A stretch of 64,000 bases of DNA from positions 186,001-250,000 of the forward strand of contig ONPG01000002.1 in NCBI GenBank assembly GCA_900319645.1. The letters are read 5' to 3'. The DNA is from an uncultured Bacteroidales bacterium. GTDB lineage: Bacteria; Bacteroidota; Bacteroidia; Bacteroidales; Paludibacteraceae. Positions within the stretch are counted from its first letter, which is position 1, and each line of letters begins with the position of its first letter. Made by a program: the position numbers and the translations under genes. Positions 24,662 to 34,600 of the stretch are shown piece after piece. The notes under the pieces were generated by a model that ran no database searches, was not told where the DNA came from, and saw nothing but the letters and a program-made list of their open reading frames with translations.

Positions 24662-25672
24662 ATGAGAAAGAACATTCTTTATCTCCTCGCAGCCTTGGCG
24701 CTCGTAGGTTGCGGCAGTAAAAAGGAGACTGCGGCAACGCAAGAAGAAGAGCGCGTGGAGCAAGTTCGCACAACGGTTCTCCAGCCGCGTGAGATCCAAA
24801 GGGAGATTAACGTCTCGACGAACCTGCAGGGCTATCTGACACAGAACGTAGCCCCTTCGCTCACGGGCAAGATTGAACACATCTATCGCGAGGTGGGTGA
24901 CAAAGTGAAGAAAGGGGACAATCTCGTGCGGATGGATCAGACCCAGTACAAGACCACCAAGATCACGATGGCGAACCTCGAGGTGGAGAAGAACCGTGTG
25001 ACCCAGTTGCTTCGTTCGGGTTCGGCTACGCAACAGCAATACGACCAGGTGCTCACGCAGTACAACTCCACTAAGGAGCAGTTGGAGTTTCTGGAGCAGA
25101 ACACGTACGTGAAGGCTCCGTTTGCGGGAGTGATCTCGGCGAAGACCTATGAGGACGGCGAGCTTTACAGCGGCCAGCCGATTCTGGTGTTGACGCAGAT
25201 CGACAAACTGAAAGCACTTGTGGCTATCCCGGAGACTTATTTCCCGAAGTTCAAAGAGGGAATGAAACTGACGCTGACCTCGGAGATCTATCCGGACAAA
25301 GTGTTCCCGGCTAAGGTGGAAATCGTTTATCCGACAGTGGATCCGTCGAGTCACACTTTCCAGTGCAAGATCGTTATTCCGAACGACAAGAACCTGCTTC
25401 GCCCGGGTATGTACGTGACCACTTCGATCGGTCTGGGCAAGGCGAACGCCCTTGTTGTGCCTTACCAGAGCGTAGAGAAACTGGTGGGCGCCAACGACCG
25501 TTATGTGTTTATCAACGAAGACGGACACGCCAAACGTGTGGCTGTCACCCTTGGTCAGCGTTTCGACCAGGATATAGAGATCATCGCTCCGGAGATTGTT
25601 CCCGGCGTAGAGGTGGTTACCACCGGCCAGCACAAACTGGTTGACGGCGTAAAGATAAATGTAGTAGAATAA
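24662..25672 (+). CDS. RND efflux adaptor (membrane fusion) lipoprotein (336 aa)
   Basis: A lipoprotein signal (ALALVGCGSKKE, Cys near residue 17) anchors it to the inner membrane. Residues about 50-190 contain the lipoyl halves (TGKIEHIYREVGDKVKKGDNLV, and later APFAGVISAKTYEDGELY) joined by a coiled-coil hairpin (VEKNRVTQLLRSGSATQQQYDQV). The barrel and membrane-proximal domains follow (RPGMYVTTSI, VVPYQSVEKL). This is an HlyD/AcrA-type adaptor linking the TolC and RND proteins on either side. It is separated from the permease by about 150 nt of GC-rich hairpins. Confidence 0.9.
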   Translation: MRKNILYLLAALALVGCGSKKETAATQEEERVEQVRTTVLQPREIQREINVSTNLQGYLTQNVAPSLTGKIEHIYREVGDKVKKGDNLVRMDQTQYKTTKITMANLEVEKNRVTQLLRSGSATQQQYDQVLTQYNSTKEQLEFLEQNTYVKAPFAGVISAKTYEDGELYSGQPILVLTQIDKLKALVAIPETYFPKFKEGMKLTLTSEIYPDKVFPAKVEIVYPTVDPSSHTFQCKIVIPNDKNLLRPGMYVTTSIGLGKANALVVPYQSVEKLVGANDRYVFINEDGHAKRVAVTLGQRFDQDIEIIAPEIVPGVEVVTTGQHKLVDGVKINVVE

Positions 25673-25822
25673 CTAAATACCTCTTACTGGCTAAGAGGGC
25701 TCTCCTAATCGGGACGTAAACCGAAGCCGCTTGCGGCTGTTTGCGGACCGAAGAGCGAGGGCATCCGAGTGCCCCAACGGCGACGTGGTCGCCGGTCAAT
25801 GCGCTCGGATAGCCAGCAGCGA

Positions 25823-28800
25823 ATGGCAATTTATAAATCAGCAATCGAAAAACCGGTAACGACGGCGTTGATTTTTATCGCCGTGATCGTAATCGGTGTC
25901 TTCAGCTTCATGAAGCTGCCGGTGGATATGTTCCCGCAGATGGATCCGCCGTATATCAACGTGATGACTACCTATCCTGGTGCTTCGGCGTCGGAGATGG
26001 AGACCAACGTGACGAAATATATGGAGAACGCCCTGACCTCCGTCGATCACCTCAAGCATATCACTTCGCAGTCCAAGGATAACATGTCAGTTGTTGAGCT
26101 GCAGCTGGAGTGGGGATCCAACATGGACGAGGCGGTCAACGACGTGCGCTCGTACGTGGATATGGTCAAGAGCAATCTGCCGGATAACTGCGGCACGCCG
26201 GTTATCTTCAAACTCTCCACGTCCTCCATGCCTATTTGTCAGTACTCGATCACGGCAGATGAGACCTACGCGGGTTTGGACAAGATCCTCAACGACGAGG
26301 TCATTCCGCAGCTCAACCACATCGACGGAATCGGTAACATATCCCTCTCGGGAGCGCCGGATCGCTATGTCTATATCGACATCGACCAGGAGAAACTGGA
26401 TGCTTACGGTCTGACGATCGAGCAGGTAGGGCAAGTGGTGCAAGCCAACAACCTCAACCTCTCCTCCGGAACGGTCAAGATGCCGCAAGAGCAGTATCAG
26501 ATGCAGGTGCGAAGCGAGTATATCGAGTCGTCGGAGATAGCCGACCTGATGGTGACGATGACGCCGCAGGGTCAGCAGGTATTCATCCGCGATATCGCAA
26601 CGGTCAAAGATACGATCAAAGACCTATCTCTGGACGAGAAGACCAACGGCCGTGAGGCGGTGCGTCTGATCATCGCCAAGCAGACGGGTGCCAACACCGT
26701 GCAGGTCTGCAGCGACGTGCGCAAGGAACTGGCGCTGATACAGAAACAGCTGCCGTCCGATGTCAAGATCGAGAAGATCTACGACCTCTCGGATACCATC
26801 CAGAACTCGATCAACTCGCTGGAGGAATCCGTGCTCTACGCCCTGCTGTTCGTCGTCTTAGTGGTATTGTTCTTCTTGGGCAAATGGCGTGCGACGATCA
26901 TCATCGGTATCACTATTCCTATCGCCCTGATTGTGGCGTTTATCTATCTGGGTGTGGCTGACTCCAGCCTGAATATCATCTCGCTCTGTTCGCTGACGAT
27001 TGCTATCGGTATGGTAGTGGATGATGCGATTGTGGTGCTGGAGAATATCACTCGTCACGTGGAGCGTGGCGAAGACCCGCACGAGGCGGCTATCTATGCC
27101 ACCAACGAGGTATGGGTATCGGTTATCGCTACCACCCTGGTGCTCGTGGCTGTGTTCGTACCGCTGACGATGCTGAACGGTATGGCGGGAATCATGTTCC
27201 ATGAGTTGGGATGGATCGTCACGGTAGTCTGCTGTACCTCGACATTAGTGGCTATTTCGCTGACGCCTATGCTCTGCTCCAAGCTGCTGAAACCCAAGAA
27301 AGTGCATGTGGACGAGAATGGTAACCTCATCGACGACGAAGCCGGTAAGAAGAGCTGGTACGACAGGACTGTGGTGCGTGCGCTGGATGTGATTGACGAG
27401 TATTACGCCAAGTCGCTGGGCTGGTGCCTGAGACATAAGTTCCTGACGGTGCTGCTGATCTTCGGTGTCTTCGGCGCGTCGCTCATACCGGTTATCACCG
27501 GCCGTATCGGAACGGACTTTATGCAGGAGCAGGATAACGGCCGTCTGAGTGTGACGGTCAAACTGCAGCGCGGTACGCGTATCGAGGAGACCCTCAAGAC
27601 CGCACGTATGCTGGAGACACGCTTCATGGTGCTGGTGCCGGAGATAGAGCTCATCAACACCTCCGCCGGATCGAATGACGACGCTACTATCGCGGCGCTC
27701 TTCTCTTCAACGATGAACAACAAGATCTCTATGACTGTCCGTCTGCCGAAGAAATGGGAGCGTGACAAGACCGTTTGGGAGATTGCTGAGATCCTGCGCC
27801 AAGAGATGGCGCGTTATCCGGAGATAGTCGAGTACCAGTGTCATGTGGCTTCCAACTTCCCTGGCGGAGGCGGCGGCAACACGGTGGATGTGGAGATCTA
27901 CGGATATGATTTCGACAAGACCTCGCAGCTTGCCGACCAGACACGCCGTCTGTGTATGGCGCTGCCGGGTGCGCGTGACGTCAATATCAGCCGCGAGGAT
28001 GACCGCCCGGATATCAAGATCACTGTGGATAAGGAGAAAGCTTCGCGCCTGGGACTCAGTTCGGCTACCGTCTCCACTTATCTGCGCAATCGCGTGGCAG
28101 GTATGAACTGCGGCTACCTCAAGGATGACGGCTCGGAGTACGATATCGTAGTGCGCCTGCAGGAGGATGACCGCAACTCGATCTCGGATATCCTCAACCT
28201 CACTATCCCGACGCCGACGGGCAAGAAAGTGAAACTCTCTGAGGTAGCTACTATCGGCGAGTACTGGGCGCCGCCTACTATCGAGCGCAAGAGCCGCCAG
28301 CGTATCGTCACGGTCAAAGTGACGCCGTACAACACCTCGCTGGGTGAGTTGGCAAGCGAGATCCAGGCTTCTGTGCTGCCGCAACTCGACCTGCCGGTAG
28401 GCTATTCCACCCACATCGGTGGTGACTACGAAGACCTGCAGGAGACTTTCGGCGATATGGGATTGCTCTTCGCCCTGATTGTGCTGCTTGTCTATATCAC
28501 GATGGCTTCGCAGTTCGAGAGTCTGAGGATGCCGTTTATTATCATGCTGACGATTTTCCCGGCGCTCACGGGTGTAATCACCGCCCTCTGGCTCACCGGC
28601 CGCTCGCTTGATATGGTCGGCGCATTGGGTGTCGTGCTGCTGGTAGGTATTGTCGTGAAGAACGGTATCGTGCTCGTCGATTATATCAACCTGATGCGTG
28701 AGCGCGGACACGAGCTCAATGAAGCAATCACGATGTCCGGCCGAAGCCGTATCCGCCCGATTCTGATGACCGCTTTCACCACTATCTTGGGTATGGTGCC

Positions 28801-29020
28801 GATGGCAGTCAGCTCGGGTGAAGGTGCGGAGATGTGGCAACCGTTAGGTATCGTCGTCATCGGTGGTCTGACAGTCAGCACGTTCCTGACTCTGTTTCTC
28901 GTGCCGGTGCTCTACGGATCGATGACCAAACACGGTGACCGTGACAAGCAGGAAGCCCTCCGCAAGAAATTCATCTTTATGGATATAAAAGTCAAAGACC
29001 GTCCTTCGGACTCAAAGTAG
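25823..29020 (+). CDS. RND-family efflux permease, HAE1 type (1065 aa)
   Basis: The start is the ATG at 25823 (MAIYKSAIEKPVTTALIFIA); the longer frame to 25769 has a low-complexity basic N-terminus. The sequence has the AcrB layout: TM1 near residues 10-30, a first large periplasmic domain (ends near 340), TM2-6 with VDDAIVVLENITRHVERGE near 405-425 (the two Asp of the proton relay), a second periplasmic domain and TM7-12 (GIVVKNGIVLVDY near 952). It expels small amphipathic compounds. The final residues KDRPSDSK and the stop lie in a dispersed repeat that also occurs inside recF. Confidence 0.9.
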   Translation: MAIYKSAIEKPVTTALIFIAVIVIGVFSFMKLPVDMFPQMDPPYINVMTTYPGASASEMETNVTKYMENALTSVDHLKHITSQSKDNMSVVELQLEWGSNMDEAVNDVRSYVDMVKSNLPDNCGTPVIFKLSTSSMPICQYSITADETYAGLDKILNDEVIPQLNHIDGIGNISLSGAPDRYVYIDIDQEKLDAYGLTIEQVGQVVQANNLNLSSGTVKMPQEQYQMQVRSEYIESSEIADLMVTMTPQGQQVFIRDIATVKDTIKDLSLDEKTNGREAVRLIIAKQTGANTVQVCSDVRKELALIQKQLPSDVKIEKIYDLSDTIQNSINSLEESVLYALLFVVLVVLFFLGKWRATIIIGITIPIALIVAFIYLGVADSSLNIISLCSLTIAIGMVVDDAIVVLENITRHVERGEDPHEAAIYATNEVWVSVIATTLVLVAVFVPLTMLNGMAGIMFHELGWIVTVVCCTSTLVAISLTPMLCSKLLKPKKVHVDENGNLIDDEAGKKSWYDRTVVRALDVIDEYYAKSLGWCLRHKFLTVLLIFGVFGASLIPVITGRIGTDFMQEQDNGRLSVTVKLQRGTRIEETLKTARMLETRFMVLVPEIELINTSAGSNDDATIAALFSSTMNNKISMTVRLPKKWERDKTVWEIAEILRQEMARYPEIVEYQCHVASNFPGGGGGNTVDVEIYGYDFDKTSQLADQTRRLCMALPGARDVNISREDDRPDIKITVDKEKASRLGLSSATVSTYLRNRVAGMNCGYLKDDGSEYDIVVRLQEDDRNSISDILNLTIPTPTGKKVKLSEVATIGEYWAPPTIERKSRQRIVTVKVTPYNTSLGELASEIQASVLPQLDLPVGYSTHIGGDYEDLQETFGDMGLLFALIVLLVYITMASQFESLRMPFIIMLTIFPALTGVITALWLTGRSLDMVGALGVVLLVGIVVKNGIVLVDYINLMRERGHELNEAITMSGRSRIRPILMTAFTTILGMVPMAVSSGEGAEMWQPLGIVVIGGLTVSTFLTLFLVPVLYGSMTKHGDRDKQEALRKKFIFMDIKVKDRPSDSK

Positions 29021-29047
29021 AAAGACCGCTTCGCTCAAAGTAGAAAG
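28998..29047. repeat. Dispersed repeat at the end of the RND gene
   Basis: It is nearly identical to 18410-18461 in recF. It supplies the last eight codons and stop codon of the permease gene, then continues into the spacer before the four-helix-bundle gene. Confidence 0.8.
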
Positions 29048-29053
29048 AATAAT

Positions 29054-29413
29054 ATGGGACACAATTTTAGAGAATTAAATGTTTGGAAGAAGTCCATTGA
29101 ACTATCCAACCGGATATATCTGCTGACTAAAAACTTCCCTCCTAATGAATTATATGCGTTAACATCCCAAATGCAACGTGCCGTAGTATCTATACCTACA
29201 AATATTGCAGAGGGAGCAGGCCGGGCAACGGATAAAGATTTCTCGCATTTCTTAAGTATTGCTTTAGGCTCTGCATACGAGTTAGAGACAGAGTTGGTTC
29301 TTGCGAATAACTTTGGGTATGTAGCGGAATGTGAATACAACGAGATAAATTCTCTAATTGTAGAAGTACAAAAAATGCTTTGTAATTTAATAAATAGATT
29401 GAATAAAGTTTAA
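29054..29413 (+). CDS. S23-type four-helix-bundle protein (119 aa)
   Basis: It belongs to the family first seen as proteins of 23S rRNA intervening sequences: FRELNVWKKSIELSNRIYLLTK, then SQMQRAVVSIPTNIAEGAGR, then FSHFLSIALGSAYELETEL. The fold is a four-helix bundle and the function in the cell is unknown. The gene sits between the RND permease and the small PII-like gene, flanked by simple repeats on both sides, and its codon use is more A/T-rich than its neighbours. It looks like a later insertion into the efflux operon. Confidence 0.8.
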   Translation: MGHNFRELNVWKKSIELSNRIYLLTKNFPPNELYALTSQMQRAVVSIPTNIAEGAGRATDKDFSHFLSIALGSAYELETELVLANNFGYVAECEYNEINSLIVEVQKMLCNLINRLNKV

Positions 29414-29483
29414 CAATAAAACAATGGAAGTTATGAGAGGAAAAGTCTTTCGACTTTCGACTTTCGACTTTCGACTATTTCTT

Positions 29484-29777
29484 ATGAAAAGCGTAATGAT
29501 TGTATTCAACCAGGCAAATACTGGTCGTGTAGAATATATGTTGGATGTCTTGGGCATCAAGGGCTTTACGTTCTTTGAGCAGGTGCAAGGTCGCGGCACC
29601 CACGGCGGTGAGCCGCGTCGCGGCACACACGCCTGGCCGGAGATGAACAGCTGTGTGATCACCGTGGTAGAAGACGAGCAACTGCCTGCGCTCCTGGAGT
29701 CTGTCAAGAAACTTGACCTCCGAAACGAGGAAGTCGGCGTCCGCGCCTTCGTCTGGGATATCGTCGCCACCGTATAA
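29484..29777 (+). CDS. Small PII-like protein at the end of the RND operon (97 aa)
   Basis: I start at the ATG at 29484 (MKSVMIVFNQANTG); the earlier frame reads through a CTTTCGA tandem repeat. The pattern MIVFNQ..., LDVLGIKGFTFFEQVQGRG and NSCVITVVEDEQLPALLESVKKL resembles a PII-like alpha/beta fold that is commonly encoded after HAE1 RND pumps in Bacteroidota. It may sense the pump state or cellular nucleotides, but this is not established. A terminator follows at 29891-29918. Confidence 0.6.
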   Translation: MKSVMIVFNQANTGRVEYMLDVLGIKGFTFFEQVQGRGTHGGEPRRGTHAWPEMNSCVITVVEDEQLPALLESVKKLDLRNEEVGVRAFVWDIVATV

Positions 29778-29870
29778 ATAGAGGCATTGGCATTGGCGTT
29801 GGCTTTGGCTCGATATTTCGATATATTGAGATCCCGAGATCTCGTAATCTCGTAATCTCGTAATGTCAAA
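29778..29870. repeat. Two simple repeats in the spacer
   Basis: A GGCATT/GGCGTT hexamer run (about 29784-29810) and a CTCGTAAT run (about 29838-29866) occupy this spacer. The hexamer also occurs in the NRPS (Asn-Ala linkers) and GHL10 genes. Confidence 0.75.
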
Positions 29871-29890
29871 AGCGAATAGCCCCAACCCCA

Positions 29891-29918
29891 AAAAAGCGGC
29901 TCGTATGAGTCGCTTTTT
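29891..29918 (+). terminator. Intrinsic terminator of the efflux operon
   Basis: Arms AAAAAGCGGCTC and GAGTCGCTTTTT pair (12 bp with one G-T), with the final T run continuing outward. Confidence 0.8.
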
Positions 29919-30043
29919 GGTATATGTTTAAGCGGTGTTTAATGAACGGTTGCCTTTCTTCTTCCTTTTCACGTTACCACATCGTTACCACTACGCAGGG
30001 TCCGAGTACTATCTCATAAAAAATAGAAAAATAGAATTTTTAT

Positions 30044-30074
30044 TTGCACATGTCAATTTTTTTGTGTAATTTTG
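30044..30074 (+). promoter_or_regulatory. Promoter with a long (about 525 nt) structured leader
   Basis: TTGCACATGTCA and TAATTTTG (30067-30074) are 23 nt apart. The first gene starts at 30607, so the 5' leader is unusually long and contains RNA copy A (30341-30530), plus hairpins at about 30246-30269 (GCTCCG/CGGAGC) and 30315-30332 (TGGCGCA/TGCGCCA). Confidence 0.65.
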
Positions 30075-30340
30075 CAGCGTGAAACAAAAATATTGCTTTT
30101 ACGGGAAATTTTGACGATTTCAAATCTTGGGTGGAAGCTTTATAGTTATTGAGAACCGTGTTTTGTCAATTTATCGCACAGAACCCCATTCGGGTATCAT
30201 AGAAAAAGGTAAAAACGATAGATTGTTGAATTCATCTCTTTCGTCTGCTCCGTGACGTTAAATCGGAGCGCTGGGGCTGGCAGCGTAAAAAAGCGGTGAA
30301 ATATATAAGACATACTGGCGCAAGCGTGCGCCATATAAAA

Positions 30341-30530
30341 GCGTAATAAGCCGAAAGCTTGATTCTTCGAAAACTGGACACTTTCAAGAATCATTATGTA
30401 TTCAAGTACGGTTTATGCACGCTCACGTATCAGCGTGAGTTTTCCGTGCATTTATTTGAATACATAAGGTAGTCCAGAACCTCGAAGAATCAAATGAAGC
30501 AAATGAAAGCGCACGCTTTTGTTGTGCAAA
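30341..30530 (+). ncRNA. Structured RNA, copy A (novel family)
   Basis: Five nested stems: P1 30359-30370 with 30482-30493 (TTGATTCTTCGA/TCGAAGAATCAA), P2 30374-30379 with 30472-30477 (CTGGAC/GTCCAG), P3 30394-30405 with 30456-30467, P4 30415-30421 with 30445-30451 (ATGCACG/CGTGCAT), P5 30422-30427 with 30434-30439 (CTCACG/CGTGAG). In copy B (56191-56380) the same stems are present but P1, P2 and P3 have different bases that are still fully complementary, while the P4-P5 hairpin and the loop GGTTTATGCAC are identical. This is the signature of an RNA kept for its structure. A further short hairpin (AAAGC/GCTTT, 30506-30519) follows. It is in the leader of a surface-protein operon; a cis-regulatory or small-RNA role is possible. 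Confidence 0.85.
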
Positions 30531-30606
30531 AACTACAACTATAATAATAGGAAAAAGCCGAAGCGCCTGAAAGGCAGTAGGCACAAATGAAAACCAATCT
30601 AAAAAA

Positions 30607-31686
30607 ATGAAAAAGATCCTCTTTTTTGCAGCAGCCATGCTGTGCGTGACCGCTGCCAACGCCAAAGTTTGGCGTATCAATTACGACGAAAATGCAAACG
30701 CTGACTTCCGTACTATTACGGCAGCATGCTCCGATGCGCGCGTTGCTAACACTGACACGCTATATTGCGAGCCGGGGCGTCATCAAGCATCCGGTGATGA
30801 CAATAAGGTTACGCGTGACGGAATGAAGGTCTTTGGTCCGGGATGGGGATTTGAGCCTAACTATGGCGGTACGTCTACTTTGGCAGCTGCCGAATTCTCC
30901 TCTGCAATAAAAATTGCTGCCAACAACGTGAAAGTGTCAGGTGTTGTGGCTAGCATAGATTTTATTGCTGTTTCCTATAAAACGCTAAAGAACATTACCA
31001 TCGAAAGATGTAAATGCGATTATATTGAATCAAATGCTGTTAATGAGGATTCATTGAAAAATATTCGGATAGAAAGATGTAACATTACTAGTTCGTTGAA
31101 TTTGAGAGCTGCAGCAAAGAAAGACATTTACATTTGCAACAATATTGTCAGAATTCGTTCTTCTTATTGTTTTAACATAGAAGGCAACACTGGAAACATC
31201 AATATATTGAGAAATACCATATTGATTGATAATGATTATGGTCGGGTTGTAGTAAATAATGCATTAGTTCAAGATAATATCATGATTCACACATATAACG
31301 CAAACTACAAGCCTTTTGATTTTAGCCAAACAGGCAATGTTATCCGCAAGAATGTGTTCTCGTTGTCAGGCGGTGCAACTGAAAATGCAGAAATCGTAGC
31401 CAACTACCCAGACAACTATTATGTAGGCGCAACTGTAGCCGGCACTTTCACTTGCAAAACCGGTTCTATCTATCGCACCGAAGAATATTACATGCTCAAG
31501 GACGGTTCGCCGGCTAAGGACGCTGCATACGACGGCGGTGACTGCGGTGCTTTCGGCGGTAGTACTCCGTTTATCATCTGCGGCCGTCCGCAGGGTATCC
31601 CGTACATCACCGATGTAGAGGTGCCGGCGCAACCGAAAGACAACAAACTGACTGTTACATTCAAAGTAGCCAACCAAAATGAATAA
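30607..31686 (+). CDS. Secreted beta-helix-like protein (359 aa)
   Basis: A signal peptide (residues 1-19, ending NAK) is followed by a pectate-lyase-like right-handed beta-helix: repeated short turns such as VKVSGVVASI, LKNITIERCKCDYI, LKNIRIERCNITSS, KKDIYICNNIVRI and NINILRNTILID, about one turn per 22-25 residues. No catalytic residues can be assigned. The last 30 residues (ITDVEVPAQPKDNKLTVTFKV) look like the start of an Ig-like strand and the protein ends without the usual tail. Its stop overlaps the next gene by 8 nt, so both are translated together and could act as two halves of a surface complex. Confidence 0.7.
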   Translation: MKKILFFAAAMLCVTAANAKVWRINYDENANADFRTITAACSDARVANTDTLYCEPGRHQASGDDNKVTRDGMKVFGPGWGFEPNYGGTSTLAAAEFSSAIKIAANNVKVSGVVASIDFIAVSYKTLKNITIERCKCDYIESNAVNEDSLKNIRIERCNITSSLNLRAAAKKDIYICNNIVRIRSSYCFNIEGNTGNINILRNTILIDNDYGRVVVNNALVQDNIMIHTYNANYKPFDFSQTGNVIRKNVFSLSGGATENAEIVANYPDNYYVGATVAGTFTCKTGSIYRTEEYYMLKDGSPAKDAAYDGGDCGAFGGSTPFIICGRPQGIPYITDVEVPAQPKDNKLTVTFKVANQNE

Positions 31687-34600
31687 GCTCAGAATACATA
31701 GTCTGCTCTTGTGTTCTGTATTATCCGTTGCTACACTGTTTGCCCAAACCCAAGCGGAGTATTTCGTGGATACCGACCCGGGTGTGCGTCGTGCCACCAA
31801 GGTCAGCATCAATGCTACTTCCGCACAGATAGATGTACCTACAGGCGGTTTGACCGCCGGATGGCATCTACTCGGCTTGCGGGCATTAGCCGGCAGGACA
31901 AGCCAGACATACACGCATCGCTTTTTTATTCCCGAGCAGACGCAGATAACTGCACTCAGCGGTGCGGAATATTTCGTGGATTCCGATCCCGGACGAGGGA
32001 GTGCCACCCAACTGCCTTTCGCAACGGGGCAGACGGCGTTCTCGTTCGACCTGACGGATACCGACACCCTATCGGACGGCATACACCTGGTGGGTATGCG
32101 TGCCAAGTACGGCGACCGGTGGAGTCAGACATACACGCACCTTTTCTTCGTGTCGCACGCTCCGTCGGCAACCGAGCTGACAGGTGTGGAGTATTGGCTG
32201 GATACCGATCCCGGACAGGGTGAGGCTACCGCCTATGCTTTCACTCCCGGTCAAACAGAGTTTGCTTTGGAGGCGGCTATCCCCAATGAGTTGGAAGAAG
32301 GCACACACCTCTTAGGCGTGCGTGTTAAATATGGTGACCGTTGGAGCCAGACGTACACACATAGGTTCCTGCACACCGTGGCACACAGCGTACCCACGGT
32401 GGTGGAGGCTGTGGAGGCATACTGGGATGCAGATATGGAGAACCCTGTCAGTGTGCCCTTCGTGCAAAATGGCGACACCGCTTATATCAAGAACTTCGAC
32501 TTCGACACGCAGGCTCTTTCGTACGGCGTGCATTATTTATACATGAAGGCGAAAGTAAACGGCGTGTGGAGCATCCTTACCCGCTATGAGGTCTGCAAGA
32601 ACGCTATCCCGCAGTTCAGTGTTCTGGACGAAGAGAGTATTTGCGTCGGCCAGGAAGTGATTTTCCTTGATGAGAGTACCGAGGTACAGCCCGAGACCAC
32701 CTATGCTTGGGATATGAACGGTGACGGCAATACAGATATTACAGAAAAAGGCGATCAGTTGTACACGTTCACCAAAGCCGGCAAATACACCGTCACGCTG
32801 ACCGTACAGACCGGAAACGGCTGCGAGAGCGTTTATAGCCATGACATCTATGTTCACCCGACTGCCGCGCCGAGCGTTTCGCTCTCCCGTACAAAAAGTA
32901 AGATATGCGCAGGCGAAAGCGTAACCTTTACCGCTAATCCTACCAACGGAGGCGAACACCCGCAATATACGTGGTATCGTAACGGTCTGGTGATAGAAGG
33001 TGCAATCGAGGCAGAACTGACGCTGGATGACTTACAGAACGGCGACAAGGTGAAAGTACAGCTGACTACGGACAATCCTTGCGCAGCGGTCAAGACGGCT
33101 ATGTCTTCCGAACTCACTCAGACGGTGAACGCCCTGCCCGAGGTAGCTATCACACTTGCCAGCGTTTATTACACGGATGACAAAGCCTTCTCGCTCAGTT
33201 CGTACGGCACACCTGCCGGTGGCACGTTCTACATCAATGATGCAAAGGCAACACTCTTCAATCCGAAGAATAATCCTGTCGGAACTTACACGGTGCGTTA
33301 CGTAGCTTCGAACACCAGCGGCTGTACGGCTGAGACGGAGACGACCTTCGAACTCAAAGTGCGCACGAATGCCACCATCACCGTTCTCTCATCGAACGAG
33401 ACGATGGGTACCGTCACAGGCAGTGGCAGCTATCCTGATGGAACAATCGTAACGATCACAGCTACACCGAACACCGGGTACCATTTCGTAGAGTGGCAGG
33501 ATGGTCTAACAACTGCTACACGCGAAATCACCGTTAACGGTGACGCAACCTATACCGCCACCTTCGCAGTGGACGTATTTGTTGTGTCGTTCTTGGATTG
33601 GAATGGAGAGGAATTGAAGAAAGAAAATGTGGAATACGGCTCTGCTGCTACTGCTCCAGCTGACCCGGCACGCGAAGGATATACCTTTACCGGTTGGGAC
33701 AAAGACTTCAGCAATGTTACGACCAATATGACCGTAACGGCTCAATACAAGATCAACCGATATGAGGTATTGTTCTTGGATTGGGATGAAACGGAACTGA
33801 AGAAGGATAGTGTAAATCATGGCTCTGCTGCAACCGCGCCTGCTAATCCCGAACGTGAGGGTTACACCTTTATCGGCTGGGACAAGGAGATCAGCAATAT
33901 TACGACAGATTTGGTGGTAACGGCTCAATACAAGATCAATCGGTATGAGGTGTTGTTCTTGGATTGGGATGAAACGGAACTGAAGAAGGATAGTGTAAAT
34001 CATGGCTCTGCTGCTACTGCTCCAGCTGATCCGACACGCGAAGGATATACCTTCACCGGATGGGACAAGGATTTCAGCAATGTTACGACCGATTTGACCG
34101 TAACCGCTCAGTATGAGAAAGATCCGGAACCGATAGATCCGGAAGACATTATCACGCGTGAGATTCTTGACTTGTCCGTCGATGGCTATACTATTGACGA
34201 TTGGACCATTAATGATGCTACCTTAAACGAAAAAGAATCCGATGTGTCCAAAAAGAAATACGCATTCGATGTCAAAGCGGGTATCCCGAGTATAGATTAT
34301 GTGACAAGCAAGCCGCGTTTCCAATTCCAATACGGAAACTCCGCTGATAAAGCAAAAGCATTCTTTATCTATCCGGGTAGATGCTATGAATCGGGTGGTA
34401 AAAACGGACTCATTCTTATTTCCAATACGCAAAAAGGCGATACCATCAAATTGGAAGTAGCAGCAAAAGGCTCAACCGCAGGTAGCTTCAAAGATCCCAA
34501 TGATGCATATCCGGTAAATGCAACTGCTTTGACGGAAGACTTGACGCTTCCGGCAAAGGGTTCTCCCGGAGCAGACAATAACGGCTATACTTGGAGAACA

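Noticed and set aside
25673..25822. Possible tRNA or small RNA in the GC-rich spacer before the RND permease
   Set aside because: It has short palindromes but no cloverleaf, promoter or terminator; treated as a hairpin-rich spacer.
30341..30530. RNA copy A as 6S RNA or a known riboswitch
   Set aside because: Three copies in 45 kb, a conserved terminal hairpin in place of an open-promoter bubble, and no ligand-binding core I recognise; still, a database check is needed.
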